Origin: Rubrivivax sp.
Lineage (GTDB): Bacteria; Pseudomonadota; Gammaproteobacteria; Burkholderiales; Burkholderiaceae_C
NCBI GenBank assembly: GCA_024641945.1
Contig: JAHECD010000039.1
Span: 1 to 38,350, forward strand
Length of the DNA stretch: 38,350 bases
Direction: 5' to 3'
In this document: one piece after another, positions 1 to 9,890 of the stretch
Layout: every line of letters starts with the position of its first letter
Numbering within the stretch: the first letter of the stretch is position 1
Made by a program: the position numbers and the translations under genes
Notes under the pieces: generated by a model
Told to the model about the DNA's origin: nothing
The model's database searches: none
What the model saw: only the letters and a program-made list of their open reading frames with translations

Positions 1-2
1 CC

Positions 3-77
3 GCCGTGGCGCGCGGCGCGTGGTTCGGGCCGTTGCGCTGGCGCCCGCTGCGTGCGCCGGTGGCGGCCGTTCGCTAG
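3..77 (+). CDS. C-terminal end of an unidentified protein (partial)
   Basis: An open frame enters from the left edge and ends at TAG 75-77. It encodes about 24 residues rich in Trp, Arg and Pro (AVARGAWFGPLRWRPLRAPV...). The WFGPLRW-like ending followed by basic residues recalls the C-termini of polytopic membrane proteins such as DUF418 members, but so few residues cannot establish a family. The frame lies about 100 bp upstream of the L,D-transpeptidase start on the same strand. The real extent depends on sequence outside the window, and this could be a chance open frame in GC-rich DNA. Confidence 0.3.
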   Translation, partial: AVARGAWFGPLRWRPLRAPVAAVR

Positions 78-177
78 GGCCGCACGGGCCTCATGCGCCG
101 CGAATTTGGCGCAGCGCAAGGACGCACCGCCTCGTCAATGGCAGGGTAGAGATCGAATCTACTGCCAAGAGAGCGTG

Positions 178-1017
178 GTGAAAGGAAGCCGAAAACGTTG
201 GATCGGTTGGCTGATGATGGGGGCGGCTGTTTCCTGGCCCGTCGCGGCCTCTGAAGGCGATCGTGCCGGGGACGGCACGGCGCGGCTGTTTGCGTCCGAG
301 GTCGAGCGCAGGCTCGAGGTACCGCGTGAGGCCCAGGCCATCTTCATGCGCCTGGCCGATGCCGCGCTCGTCAACGCCGGGCTGATGCCGCTGCCGCCCC
401 AGCACGTGCTGGTCGTCGATCGCAGCCCCAACGTGCAGGCCGCCGCACTGCTGCTGCGCACGCCGCAAGGCGAATGGCGCTGGGTCGGCGCGAGCCCCGT
501 GTCGACCGGGCGGGTCGGGACCTATGAGCATTTCCTGACGCCGACAGGCGTGTTTGCGCACAGCCTGGACAACCCGGACTTCCGCGCCGAAGGCACGTTC
601 AACAGCAACGGCATCCGGGGCTACGGCGTGCGTGGCATGCGGGTCTTCGACTTCGGCTGGGTCATGGCCACGCGCGGATGGGGCAAGGGCGGCGTAAGCC
701 CGATGCGCCTGCAGATGCATGCGACCGACCCGGCGCGCCTCGAGCCGCGACTCGGGCGCCCCGAGTCGAAAGGCTGCATCCGCATTCCCGCCGCGTTGAA
801 TACGTTCCTGGACCGTCACGGCGTGCTCGACGCCGACTACGAAGCCGCGCTGGAGCGCGGCGCGTCGGTGTGGGTGCTGCGTGCCGACCGTCGACCGCTG
901 CCCTGGCCCGGACGCTGGCTCGTGATCGTGGACTCGCAGGCGCCGCGCCGTCCAGCATGGGCCGCGCCTGCGCTCGCCCAGTCCGCATCCGGGCGGGCGA
1001 TGGCGGCTGCCTGCTGA
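178..1017 (+). CDS. Secreted L,D-transpeptidase (YkuD domain)
   Basis: This encodes a 279-residue periplasmic L,D-transpeptidase, an enzyme class that makes 3-3 peptidoglycan cross-links or attaches proteins to peptidoglycan. The catalytic motif is visible: His181 in MHATD, then SKGCIR with the nucleophile Cys200 and Arg202. Upstream lies the usual YkuD stretch, with a GTYEHFLTPTGVF segment typical of the substrate cleft. I chose GTG 178 because it gives a compact signal peptide (basic KGSRKRW, hydrophobic core, cleavage near VAA-SEG) and follows an AGAGAG stretch. The longer frame from ATG 52 would add an Arg/Ala-rich leader with no signal character; GTG 175 is an equal alternative. The C-terminal tail after about residue 245 is Pro/Ala rich and probably disordered. 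The gene is monocistronic and convergent with the UspA gene. Confidence 0.85.
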   Translation: MKGSRKRWIGWLMMGAAVSWPVAASEGDRAGDGTARLFASEVERRLEVPREAQAIFMRLADAALVNAGLMPLPPQHVLVVDRSPNVQAAALLLRTPQGEWRWVGASPVSTGRVGTYEHFLTPTGVFAHSLDNPDFRAEGTFNSNGIRGYGVRGMRVFDFGWVMATRGWGKGGVSPMRLQMHATDPARLEPRLGRPESKGCIRIPAALNTFLDRHGVLDADYEAALERGASVWVLRADRRPLPWPGRWLVIVDSQAPRRPAWAAPALAQSASGRAMAAAC

Positions 1018-1071
1018 GCGCGGGCAAAGTGCGCCGGACGGGCGCCGCCTGCAGGTGCCGGCGTCGGGAAA

Positions 1072-1902
1072 TCAGTGCACCATCAGCACGGGCAAGGTCA
1101 TCGACCTGAGCACCGTGCGCGAGGCGCCACCCAGCACCCATTCGCGCGCGCGGCTGTGTCCATAGCAGCCCATCACGAGCAGGTCGGCGCCGAGGTCCGC
1201 GGCGAGCGACAACAGCGTGTCTCCGACGTCGGGCGATGTATCGCCCAGGCGATGGATGCGCGCCGACACGCGGTGTGCGGCAAGGCGCTTTTCGACGCGC
1301 AGCGATTCGTCGTCGGCATCCGTGTCGGCGTTGTTCCACAACGCGACGTGCACCTTGTCGGCGGCATGCAGGAGCGGCAGCGCAGCGCTGAGCGCACGCG
1401 CGGATTCGCGGGTCTCTTTCCACGCGACCAGCGCGGTTCGCCCGATCGCCGGCGGCAGGCCGGCATAGGGCAGCACCAGTGCAGGCGTACCGCTGTCGAT
1501 CAGCACCGAGGGCACGAAATCGGCCATCACGTCGTGTTGCAGATCGTCGGGATCGCGCTGCCCGAGCACCAGCAGGTCGGCATACAGCGCCGCGCGGGTG
1601 AAGGCCTGCGCCGGCTCATCGCTCAATTCGGCCCAATGCAGGCGCGGCGCGCCTGCCGCCACGGCCTGATCGAAGCTCGCCCGTGCACGGTTGCGCCGCT
1701 CCTTGTCGAACTCCACCATCAAGGTCGCCACGTCCGCGCCCGCGCTGAACCCGAGTGGGTACTGGATCGCGGCCGGCATCGCAGCGAAGGCGGCGGTCAC
1801 GTCGGCGTCGAACTGCTCGGCCACGTGGTGCGCTGCATGCAGGCGGGCGCCGCAACGGGATGACGAGTCGACGTGCACGAGGATCGAGCGGATATCGCTC
1901 AT
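1072..1902 (-). CDS. Universal stress protein, tandem UspA domains
   Basis: This 276-residue protein has two UspA-like halves. The first starts with SDIRSILVHVD, and the second begins around residue 150 with RTALVAWKETRESARAL. The second half ends with the ATP-binding loop GCYGHSRAREWVLGGASRTV, which matches the G-2x-G-9x-G-(S/T) pattern of nucleotide-binding Usp proteins. The first half lacks a clean copy and probably serves dimerisation. The start follows a strong AGGAGAG with 6-nt spacing, so a much longer upstream frame can be dismissed. It is the last gene of a leftward series (phosphoribosyltransferase, kinase fusion, acidic protein, Usp) of the kind seen in stress and stationary-phase loci. 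The role in general stress resistance is inferred from the family. Confidence 0.88.
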   Translation of the reverse strand: MSDIRSILVHVDSSSRCGARLHAAHHVAEQFDADVTAAFAAMPAAIQYPLGFSAGADVATLMVEFDKERRNRARASFDQAVAAGAPRLHWAELSDEPAQAFTRAALYADLLVLGQRDPDDLQHDVMADFVPSVLIDSGTPALVLPYAGLPPAIGRTALVAWKETRESARALSAALPLLHAADKVHVALWNNADTDADDESLRVEKRLAAHRVSARIHRLGDTSPDVGDTLLSLAADLGADLLVMGCYGHSRAREWVLGGASRTVLRSMTLPVLMVH

Positions 1903-1988
1903 GGGGACTCTCCTAAGGGACGCCGGATGCGTCTGCCCGGCGGGGCACGGTGCCGACGCAGCAAACGGTTTGAAAGGGGGTGGCCATG

Positions 1989-2315
1989 TCAATCGCGCCC
2001 CAGGCGCGGCGGCGCCATGCCTTCGGCGGGCTCGCCGGTTTCGGGGTCGATCCAGACCGAAATGCCGAGTTCGCTTTCGGCCTCCTGCAGGCTTTCGCCG
2101 GGCTCGAGATCGTCCGGATCGAAGGAATGCATGTCGGCGAATGCCTCTTCGTAGCTCGTGAACGGGCCGAACTCCTGCCGGCCGTCCACGGTCTGCCAGT
2201 AGAAGCCGTCCGGCCTTGATGTGATGGGCTCGGCGACGCTGCGCAGCACCGCAGGAATCTCCTCCGGGACCACGGTTTCCTCGTCGAGGATCTTGGGTTT
2301 GTTGACTTTTGGCAT
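1989..2315 (-). CDS. Small acidic conserved-type hypothetical protein
   Basis: This 108-residue, strongly acidic protein starts MPKVNKPKILDEETVVPEE. It contains an aromatic central patch (DGFYWQTVDGRQEFGPFTSYEEAFADM) and a C-terminal segment (LGISVWIDPETGEPAEG). The centre resembles small domains that pair a Trp/Phe strand with an acidic helix, but I do not recognise a named family. ATG 2315 is chosen because it follows a GGGAG stretch and gives a coherent composition; the in-frame extension to 2471 is Arg/Gly rich and unlike the rest. It lies 86 bp upstream of the Usp gene and 77 bp downstream of the kinase fusion, all leftward, so co-expression is likely. No signal peptide or membrane segment is present. 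The function is unknown. Confidence 0.7.
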   Translation of the reverse strand: MPKVNKPKILDEETVVPEEIPAVLRSVAEPITSRPDGFYWQTVDGRQEFGPFTSYEEAFADMHSFDPDDLEPGESLQEAESELGISVWIDPETGEPAEGMAPPRLGRD

Positions 2316-2392
2316 GGATCGGCTCCCGGCCTCGAAGGCGCTGGTTGCAGTGTGAGTCTGAGCCCCAAGCGTACGACCGACCATGAGATGCA

Positions 2393-4033
2393 TCAACGTC
2401 GGTGGGAGATCGCAGCTGCGTCCACCAGGGCCGCCCAGTCGGGGGGCTCGGCATCCGTCGCTGCCCGGCACGGCACCACGGCATCCCGTTCGTCGTCATT
2501 CAGCGCCTCGGCCGCGCGCATCTGCGCCTCGAGCACGTCCACGCCGGCTTCGGACGCGTCGTCGGCCCTGGCGGCGCGCGCGAGCACCCGTTCACGCAAT
2601 GTCGCGGCGTCGGCCTGCACGTCCAGGATCACGAAGGGCACGCCGTGGGCCGCGGACAGCGCCCGCGCCCGGTCGCGCTGGTGGCGGCGCAGGAAGGTGG
2701 CGTCGATCACGGCCGTATGGCCGCCGCGCAGCACGTCGGCGGCCGCAGCGCGCAGGCGTTCGTGCGTCGCTTCGTCGGCCTCGGCCGAATAGAGGCCGGC
2801 GCCCAGCGCCGAACCGCTGCGCGCATGGGCCTCCAGGCCGAAGAGGCGCTTGCGCTCGACATCGGCGCGCACGCGGATCGCTCCCGTGGCTTCGATGAGC
2901 CCCTGTGTCAAGGTGGTCTTGCCGCTGCCGGGCAGCCCGTGGGTGATGACCAGCACCGGGAGCGCGTGCCGGCTCGATGCGGTGGCCTCGTCGAGATAGC
3001 GGCGGGCCACCGTGTCGTCGTGCGGCGTCGCCCCGGTGGCCACGCGCGGCGTCTTCTGGCCCGCGCGCAGCGCAGCCACCTTCGCCCTCACCAGGGCTCG
3101 GTACACCAGGTAGTAACGCAGTACGCGCGCGCCGCCATAGTCGCCGCTGCGCTCGAACCAGGTGTTCACCAGGCGATGGGCCAATTTGGCCAGGCCATGG
3201 CCGTGCAGGTCCATGGCCATGAATGCGAGATCGCTCACGACGTCGATCCAGCGCAGTTCTTCGCTGAATTCGATGCCGTCGAAGACGACGGTGCGGCCAT
3301 CGATCTGCGCCACGTTGCCCAGGTGCAGATCGCCGTGGCCCTCCCGCACGCAGCCCGCCGCATGGCGCTGCGCGAAGACCGGCTCGAGTTCGTCGAAGAC
3401 AGTGCAGTCCCAATCGCGCAGGCTGGCGAGCGCTTGCCGGGCGGCGGCGCCGACCAGCAGGCCGTCGAGCATGGACAGGTTGTCGAGAACCGGCCCGTGT
3501 ACGGCCTGCGCCGTGCCGTAGGGGCTGTCAGCGCCCGCCACAACCACGTTGCGCTGGAAATCCCACAGCAGCGAGGCGAGCGTGTCGATGTTTGCCGCCT
3601 GCAGCGCTCCGCGCGCGGCCAGGCGGTCCCACAGCCCGTCCTGGTCGAAGGCGCGCATGCGGACGGCCTGGTCGATCGGCACGCCGCGGCCGCCGAGTTC
3701 TGGCGCGTCGGGCGAGCCGGTGACCGGCACGACGTCGAGGTAGAGATCGGGCGCGAGGCGCCGGTTCAGGCGAAGCTCTTCCTCGCAGAAGTGGCGCCGC
3801 CGCGCGAGCGTCGAGAAGTCCAGAAATCCCAGGGCCAGCGGCTTCTTGAACTTGTAGGCCAGCGTCGGCGTCACGAGCACGTGCGAAATGTGGGTCTCGA
3901 CATGCTCGACCTTGCGGCCGAGGTGCTGTTTCTGCAGCGCCTGCTGCAGCCTGTCGACCATCTGCGACTGGGTGGCCGCTGTCAGCTCCGGTCTTGTGGC
4001 GGGGTCGTCCATGCGCGGCGAGATCTTCTCCAT
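2393..4033 (-). CDS. Two-domain kinase: APH-like phosphotransferase fused to P-loop kinase
   Basis: A 546-residue cytoplasmic protein. Residues about 30-345 form an aminoglycoside-phosphotransferase-like kinase, seen from the Brenner motif HGDLHLGN near residue 231 and the metal-binding FDGIEFSEELRWID that follows. Residues about 360-540 form a P-loop kinase with Walker A GLPGSGKTT near 365-373 and a later INATF-like strand (AVIDATFLRR). This architecture matches the COG2187-COG0645 fusion, whose substrate is not established; the APH fold alone does not show drug resistance. ATG 4033 is chosen for the AGG about 9 nt upstream; ATG 4012 is an alternative that loses seven residues. It lies between the phosphoribosyltransferase and the acidic protein in the same leftward series. 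Confidence 0.85.
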   Translation of the reverse strand: MEKISPRMDDPATRPELTAATQSQMVDRLQQALQKQHLGRKVEHVETHISHVLVTPTLAYKFKKPLALGFLDFSTLARRRHFCEEELRLNRRLAPDLYLDVVPVTGSPDAPELGGRGVPIDQAVRMRAFDQDGLWDRLAARGALQAANIDTLASLLWDFQRNVVVAGADSPYGTAQAVHGPVLDNLSMLDGLLVGAAARQALASLRDWDCTVFDELEPVFAQRHAAGCVREGHGDLHLGNVAQIDGRTVVFDGIEFSEELRWIDVVSDLAFMAMDLHGHGLAKLAHRLVNTWFERSGDYGGARVLRYYLVYRALVRAKVAALRAGQKTPRVATGATPHDDTVARRYLDEATASSRHALPVLVITHGLPGSGKTTLTQGLIEATGAIRVRADVERKRLFGLEAHARSGSALGAGLYSAEADEATHERLRAAAADVLRGGHTAVIDATFLRRHQRDRARALSAAHGVPFVILDVQADAATLRERVLARAARADDASEAGVDVLEAQMRAAEALNDDERDAVVPCRAATDAEPPDWAALVDAAAISHRR

Positions 4034-4124
4034 TCCATGACGCCTGCCGCGCACGTGTGCGCTTGCAACGTCTTGGCGTGGAGCGTGCAACCGGACCGCG
4101 AGGCCGACCTTGCGCTGGCTCAAT

Positions 4125-4775
4125 TCAGACGGCGCTGCGCAACGCAGCAAGCACCTCGTCGTCGTCCACGGGGTGGAAGTCGGCATAGTGCAGGCCGACG
4201 GCGCCAAACGGCGACGGCTGCGCGAGGCAGACCAGATCGTCGACCTCGTCGCGCAGGCGCGCGACTGCCTCCGCGGGCGCCACCGGGACGGCGAGCAGCA
4301 GCCGTGCCGGATTGCGCCGGCGCAGGGCCTGCAGCGCACCGCGCACGGTGGTGCCGGTGGCAATGCCGTCGTCCACGACGATCACGGTGCGGCCCATGAG
4401 CGGCACCGCCGGGCGCCCTGCCAGATAGACATGACGCCGGCGCTCGATCTCGGCCAGCGCGAGCGCCTTCTCGCGCTCGATGTACGGCGCCCACGCCTCG
4501 GCATAGCCGAGCAGGCGCTCATCGATGACGACATCCGGCCGCTCGCCGTCGACGACGGCCGCCAGCGCGACCTCGGGCTGGCCCGGCACGCCGATCTTGC
4601 GCACCATCAGCAGGTCCAGCGGCGCACGCAGGCGCCGCGCCACCTCGGCCGCCACCGGCACGCCGCCCCGCGGAAGCGCCAGCACGACGGCGGGATGGTC
4701 AAACGTCATCACGGCCAGGCGGTCCGCCAAGGCGCGGCCAGCGGCTGATCGATCGGGGAAGGGCAGCATGTGCAT
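4125..4775 (-). CDS. Phosphoribosyltransferase-family protein
   Basis: A 216-residue protein with the type I phosphoribosyltransferase signature VIVVDDGIATGTT, which binds PRPP through the two Asp residues and the Thr/Gly loop. The N-terminal ALPRGGVPVAAEVARRL segment is typical of the stand-alone subgroup found beside universal stress proteins. Its nucleobase or other substrate is not known, so a purine-salvage name is not justified. Two in-frame ATGs (4775 and 4769) are possible. Neither has a Shine-Dalgarno sequence, but a CACAAT hexamer lies 9 nt before the first, so translation may begin near the mRNA 5' end. It is 30 bp downstream of the Ivy-like gene and 91 bp upstream of the kinase fusion, all leftward. 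Confidence 0.85.
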   Translation of the reverse strand: MHMLPFPDRSAAGRALADRLAVMTFDHPAVVLALPRGGVPVAAEVARRLRAPLDLLMVRKIGVPGQPEVALAAVVDGERPDVVIDERLLGYAEAWAPYIEREKALALAEIERRRHVYLAGRPAVPLMGRTVIVVDDGIATGTTVRGALQALRRRNPARLLLAVPVAPAEAVARLRDEVDDLVCLAQPSPFGAVGLHYADFHPVDDDEVLAALRSAV

Positions 4776-4805
4776 CGTGCGCGGATTGTGCGGGTTGTGC
4801 GTCCC

Positions 4806-7064
<2,259 letters not shown>

Positions 7065-7177
7065 CGCGGCCGGGGCCGACTTCGGCCGATGACCAGCGCT
7101 AGGCTTCTGCGGTCACGGTGCGCCGGCCGGGTGGAATCTCAGCGCGCCAGCGCCGTGCTCGGATCCAGCGCATAATC

Positions 7178-7332
7178 GAGGGGTAGATTTGCTCAAGACC
7201 GTTTTCTGAAGGTCTCCTCTGTTCCCCGCCGCTCGGCGGGCGTCGGTCGAAAACCCCATCGGTAAGTTGCTTGCGTGTTTCTGCACTGCGTCGGCATGTG
7301 CTGCGCAGCTTTTTTGATGAGGAATTTTCAAT
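7178..7332 (+). promoter_or_regulatory. Long structured leader of the cold-shock gene
   Basis: About 150 nt of non-coding DNA precede the cold-shock start. A CATAAT hexamer at 7171-7176 could be the -10 element, placing the 5' end near 7180, though I see no good -35. The leader holds a CCCGCC-GCTC-GGCGGG hairpin (7225-7240). It also has a CTGCG/CGCAG pairing (7286-7290 with 7304-7308) followed by a T run at 7310-7315, which resembles a weak intrinsic terminator. The Shine-Dalgarno sequence GAGGA (7319-7323) starts only a few bases after the T run. Long folded leaders that change shape with temperature are known for cspA-type genes; the exact 5' end here is inferred. Confidence 0.4.
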
Positions 7333-7545
7333 ATGACTACCCAAACTGGCACCGTCAAATGGTTCGACGATGGCAAGGGCTTCGGCTTCATTACGCCTGA
7401 GGGCGGCGGCAAGGACCTGTTCGCGCATTACAGCGAGATCCAGAATGCCGGCGGCTTCAAGAGCCTGAGCGAAGGTCAGCGCGTGCAGTTCGAGGTCAAG
7501 GAAGGCCAGAAGGGCCCCCAGGCCGCGAGCATCCGCCCGGTCTGA
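7333..7545 (+). CDS. CspA-family cold-shock protein
   Basis: This encodes a 70-residue single cold-shock domain. Both RNA-binding motifs are present: [12 protein letters not shown] (RNP1, residues about 10-21) and DLFAHYSEI (RNP2, about 30-38), followed by the [17 protein letters not shown] strand pair. It binds single-stranded RNA and DNA, melts RNA structure and can act as a transcription antiterminator. The length is exactly that of the family. GAGGA lies 9 nt before the ATG. The gene is monocistronic, with a long structured leader before it and a strong intrinsic terminator 25 nt after the stop. Whether it is cold-induced cannot be told from sequence; many CspA paralogues are constitutive. 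Confidence 0.96.
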   Translation: MTTQTGTVKWFDDGKGFGFITPEGGGKDLFAHYSEIQNAGGFKSLSEGQRVQFEVKEGQKGPQAASIRPV

Positions 7546-7570
7546 CGACCGCGCGTCTCGCACCACGGAA

Positions 7571-7598
7571 ACCGCAGCTTCGGCTGCGGTTTTTTTTT
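7571..7598 (+). terminator. Intrinsic terminator of the cold-shock gene
   Basis: A perfect 8-bp stem ACCGCAGC/GCTGCGGT closes on a stable TTCG tetraloop (7571-7590) and runs directly into nine T residues. It ends the cold-shock transcript and stands just before the convergent protease gene, whose stop lies at 7605. Confidence 0.95.
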
Positions 7599-7604
7599 GG
7601 CAAC

Positions 7605-8414
7605 TCAGTCGTCCGCGGCGGCGTCGACCGTGTCATCCGTGTCGACGTCGGCCGCTGTTGCGTCGGGGTCGGCATCGGCGGTCAGCGTGAGCAGGATGTC
7701 TGCATACCAGGCGCAGTTCAACCCCAGTGCTTCGTCGACCTCGAGTTCACGATCGCCCACGTCGAGGCGCGCCGAATGCACACCCAGCAACATCCAGGGC
7801 AGGTCGATCGAAGGCGGGCCCGCCGGGTCGGTCGCGCGCAACACCACTGGCGCGCCACTCGTGCCGCGGTGCGTGCGCGCATCGGTGAGAAAGTAGCCGT
7901 GTCCCTGGAAACGCAGTCCGTAGGCTGATGAGAGCACCGCTTGCCGCACCACCGGCAGGTGGTGCAAGGCGTCGTGAAAGCCCAGCGGGAAGCCGACGAT
8001 CAGCAGCGACGAGCCGATCTCGACGCGGCCGTCCGGCGGCACCAGGTGGCCGGGGCCGAAGGCGCAGATGGCGGCGTTGGCGGGCAACGCCGAGCGATCG
8101 AGTTCGACCACCGCCACGTCGATGCCGCCGGCCGCATCGCGGCCCTGGCGCCAGATCGAGCGGCCATCCTTGTAGAGCAACATCGAAAAGCCGATCGACT
8201 GCGTGAGGTTCTCTCGGTCGGTGTGCAATTCGATCTCGATCCGGTCGGGCAGGTGCTTGCTCGCCTTGTCGATCACCACGTGCCGGCTCGTGACCAGAAA
8301 GAGCCGGCCGTCGCGTTCGAAGAAGAACCCACTGGCACGCGTGAGAAGTTGCGCGCCGTTGAAGGTGGCCACGCGTGCTGCTGAAAGCAGCAGGGAGTCG
8401 GCAGCGGCCGTCAA
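7605..8414 (-). CDS. Trypsin-like serine protease
   Basis: With the start proposed here, this is a 269-residue trypsin-fold protease. The catalytic triad is visible: His45 in VTSRHVV, Asp99 in GGIDVAVVEL and Ser186 in HRGTSGAPV. No signal peptide or PDZ domain is seen, so it is not a standard DegP/DegS and may act in the cytoplasm. The last 25 residues are a very acidic Ala/Asp tail. I prefer TTG 8414 because it overlaps the stop of the upstream small ORF (TTGA), which implies coupled translation. An ATG at 8528 is in frame, but the extra 38 residues are Arg/Pro rich and overlap the small ORF. The substrate is unknown; trypsin-like proteases paired with small unknown proteins occur in some defence and stress loci. 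Confidence 0.75.
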   Translation of the reverse strand: MTAAADSLLLSAARVATFNGAQLLTRASGFFFERDGRLFLVTSRHVVIDKASKHLPDRIEIELHTDRENLTQSIGFSMLLYKDGRSIWRQGRDAAGGIDVAVVELDRSALPANAAICAFGPGHLVPPDGRVEIGSSLLIVGFPLGFHDALHHLPVVRQAVLSSAYGLRFQGHGYFLTDARTHRGTSGAPVVLRATDPAGPPSIDLPWMLLGVHSARLDVGDRELEVDEALGLNCAWYADILLTLTADADPDATAADVDTDDTVDAAADD

Positions 8415-8599
8415 AGCAGCGAGTCGTCCGCTTCGGTCCGTTGGCTGATGCGGGCCACCACGTGCTGGCGGCAGATATTCTGGCCCACCACGGTGAGTTG
8501 AAGGTGCCCGCCGCGCCACTCGAGCCAATCGAGCGACACATAGTCGTCGATCCGTTCGCTGTCGAGCAGATCAGCCCGTTGTGATTTGAGGCATTGCAC
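8411..8599 (-). CDS. Small hypothetical protein upstream of the protease
   Basis: An open frame ends at TGA 8411-8413, sharing two bases with the TTG start proposed for the protease. From GTG 8599 it encodes 62 residues (VQCLKSQRADLLDSERIDDYVSLDWLEWRGGHLQ...), with a plausible helix followed by two strands (SLDWLEWRGG, LQLTVVGQNIC). The frame stays open for another 31 codons, up to TAA at 8693-8695, and the extension (EKPIASSARLGATTLDTLRNELPHA) reads like protein. The true start may therefore be a rare codon upstream, for example CTG 8677, or ATC 8665 just after GGAGAAG. I recognise no family. The tight coupling suggests a partner or regulator of the protease. Confidence 0.5.
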   Translation of the reverse strand: MQCLKSQRADLLDSERIDDYVSLDWLEWRGGHLQLTVVGQNICRQHVVARISQRTEADDSLL

Positions 8600-8807
8600 T
8601 GCGTGCGGAAGTTCGTTGCGCAGGGTGTCCAGGGTCGTGGCGCCGAGCCGAGCGGAAGATGCGATGGGCTTCTCCAGAAACGAAGCCCGACCTTACCACC
8701 GGCGGTGTCGTCCGTGGCCGCAGGCTGGCGCGCGACCCTGCGGCGGATGCACACTTGCGTGAATCCGGGCACACAGCCCTGGTTTGTGCGGAGCCCCTGG
8801 AGACCGT

Positions 8808-9857
8808 ATGCAAATATTCCTGACCGGTGCGACCGGTTTCATCGGTCAGGCCCTGGTGTGTACGCTGCGTCGGCGTGGCTGGGGGGTGACCGCGCTCGTG
8901 CGCGATCCGCAGGGCGCGCCGGCGCGCTGGCTCGAGACCCAGGGTGTCGCCCTGGTCCGCGGTGACGTCACGGCAAGTGACGGCCTGACGCAGGCGATGG
9001 CGGGTGCGGACGTGGTGATCCACAACGCCGGCATCTATGAGATCGGCGCCGACGCAGCCTTGCGTGAGCGCATGCACCGTGTCAATGTGCGGGGCACCGA
9101 GCATGTGCTCGCTGCGGCGCTCGAAGCGCGCGTTCCGCGCACGGTCTGCGTGTCCACCGTGTGGGCACTGGGCCCGACCGGCACGCAGCCGTCCGACGAG
9201 CGCCAGCGCCATCCGGGTACGTACCTGAGCGCCTATGAAAAGAGCAAGGTCGAGGCCCACGCCGTGGCGTTGGCCTATCGCGCGCGCGGCCTGCCGCTCG
9301 TGCTGGCCATGCCCAACGGCGTGGTGGGCGCCAACGACCATTCCGTCTTCGGCTATTTCCTGCGCCTGTATCTGCTGCACCGCATGCCGCCGATGGGCTG
9401 GGGGGCCGACACCCTCTACGCCTTCGTCGACGTCCACGCCCTGGCCGAGGGCCTGGCGCGATGCGCTGACCGTGCCGCCATCGGTACCGACTACGTGTTC
9501 TGTGGCGAGCCCGTCACGGTTCGCGCCATGTTCAGCCTGTGGGCTCGCTATCCGGGCGGCATGCGCCCGCGCCTGTGGCTGCCTTTTTGGATCATGCGGC
9601 CGCAGATGGCACTGATGGAGCCCCTGCTGCGCGCGGTGGGCTTGCCAGCGTTCATGTCACGCGAGACCGTGGACGTCTCGCGGGCGCACCTCAACTACTC
9701 GTCGGCGCGTGCGCGGCGCGAACTCGACTGGATGCACCCGCTGCCGTCGGAGATGTGGGATGCCATCGTCACGCGCGAGGCCCAGTTGCTGTCGCTGCGA
9801 AACGGACTCGTCAATCGTCTGCGGCCCCTTCCCGTGGCACCCGACTCCTTGCGGTAG
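8808..9857 (+). CDS. NAD(P)-dependent epimerase/dehydratase (extended SDR)
   Basis: A 349-residue extended short-chain dehydrogenase/reductase. The dinucleotide-binding GATGFIG lies at residues 7-13, and the catalytic Tyr143 and Lys147 lie in SAYEKSK, preceded by VSTVWALGPTG with the active-site Ser/Thr. The sequence resembles dihydroflavonol-reductase-like and hopanoid-associated (HpnA-type) members, but no hpn gene is nearby, so the substrate is left open. ATG 8808 follows GGAG with 5-nt spacing and puts the Rossmann motif at the extreme N-terminus as expected; the frame extending to 8784 is dismissed. The gene is alone on its strand, divergent from the small ORF/protease pair and convergent with the hemolysin III gene 33 bp away. 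Confidence 0.88.
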   Translation: MQIFLTGATGFIGQALVCTLRRRGWGVTALVRDPQGAPARWLETQGVALVRGDVTASDGLTQAMAGADVVIHNAGIYEIGADAALRERMHRVNVRGTEHVLAAALEARVPRTVCVSTVWALGPTGTQPSDERQRHPGTYLSAYEKSKVEAHAVALAYRARGLPLVLAMPNGVVGANDHSVFGYFLRLYLLHRMPPMGWGADTLYAFVDVHALAEGLARCADRAAIGTDYVFCGEPVTVRAMFSLWARYPGGMRPRLWLPFWIMRPQMALMEPLLRAVGLPAFMSRETVDVSRAHLNYSSARARRELDWMHPLPSEMWDAIVTREAQLLSLRNGLVNRLRPLPVAPDSLR

Positions 9858-9890
9858 AGGCCACGAACCTGAATGATGCTGCGGTGCCGG

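Noticed and set aside
2393..4033. Kinase fusion as an aminoglycoside-resistance gene
   Set aside because: The APH fold is shared by many kinases; the fused P-loop domain and stress-gene context point elsewhere.
2402..4399. Rightward 665-codon open frame opposite the kinase fusion
   Set aside because: It is antisense to clear APH and P-loop motifs, and its His/Arg/Gln-rich translation has no motif; a GC-rich shadow frame.
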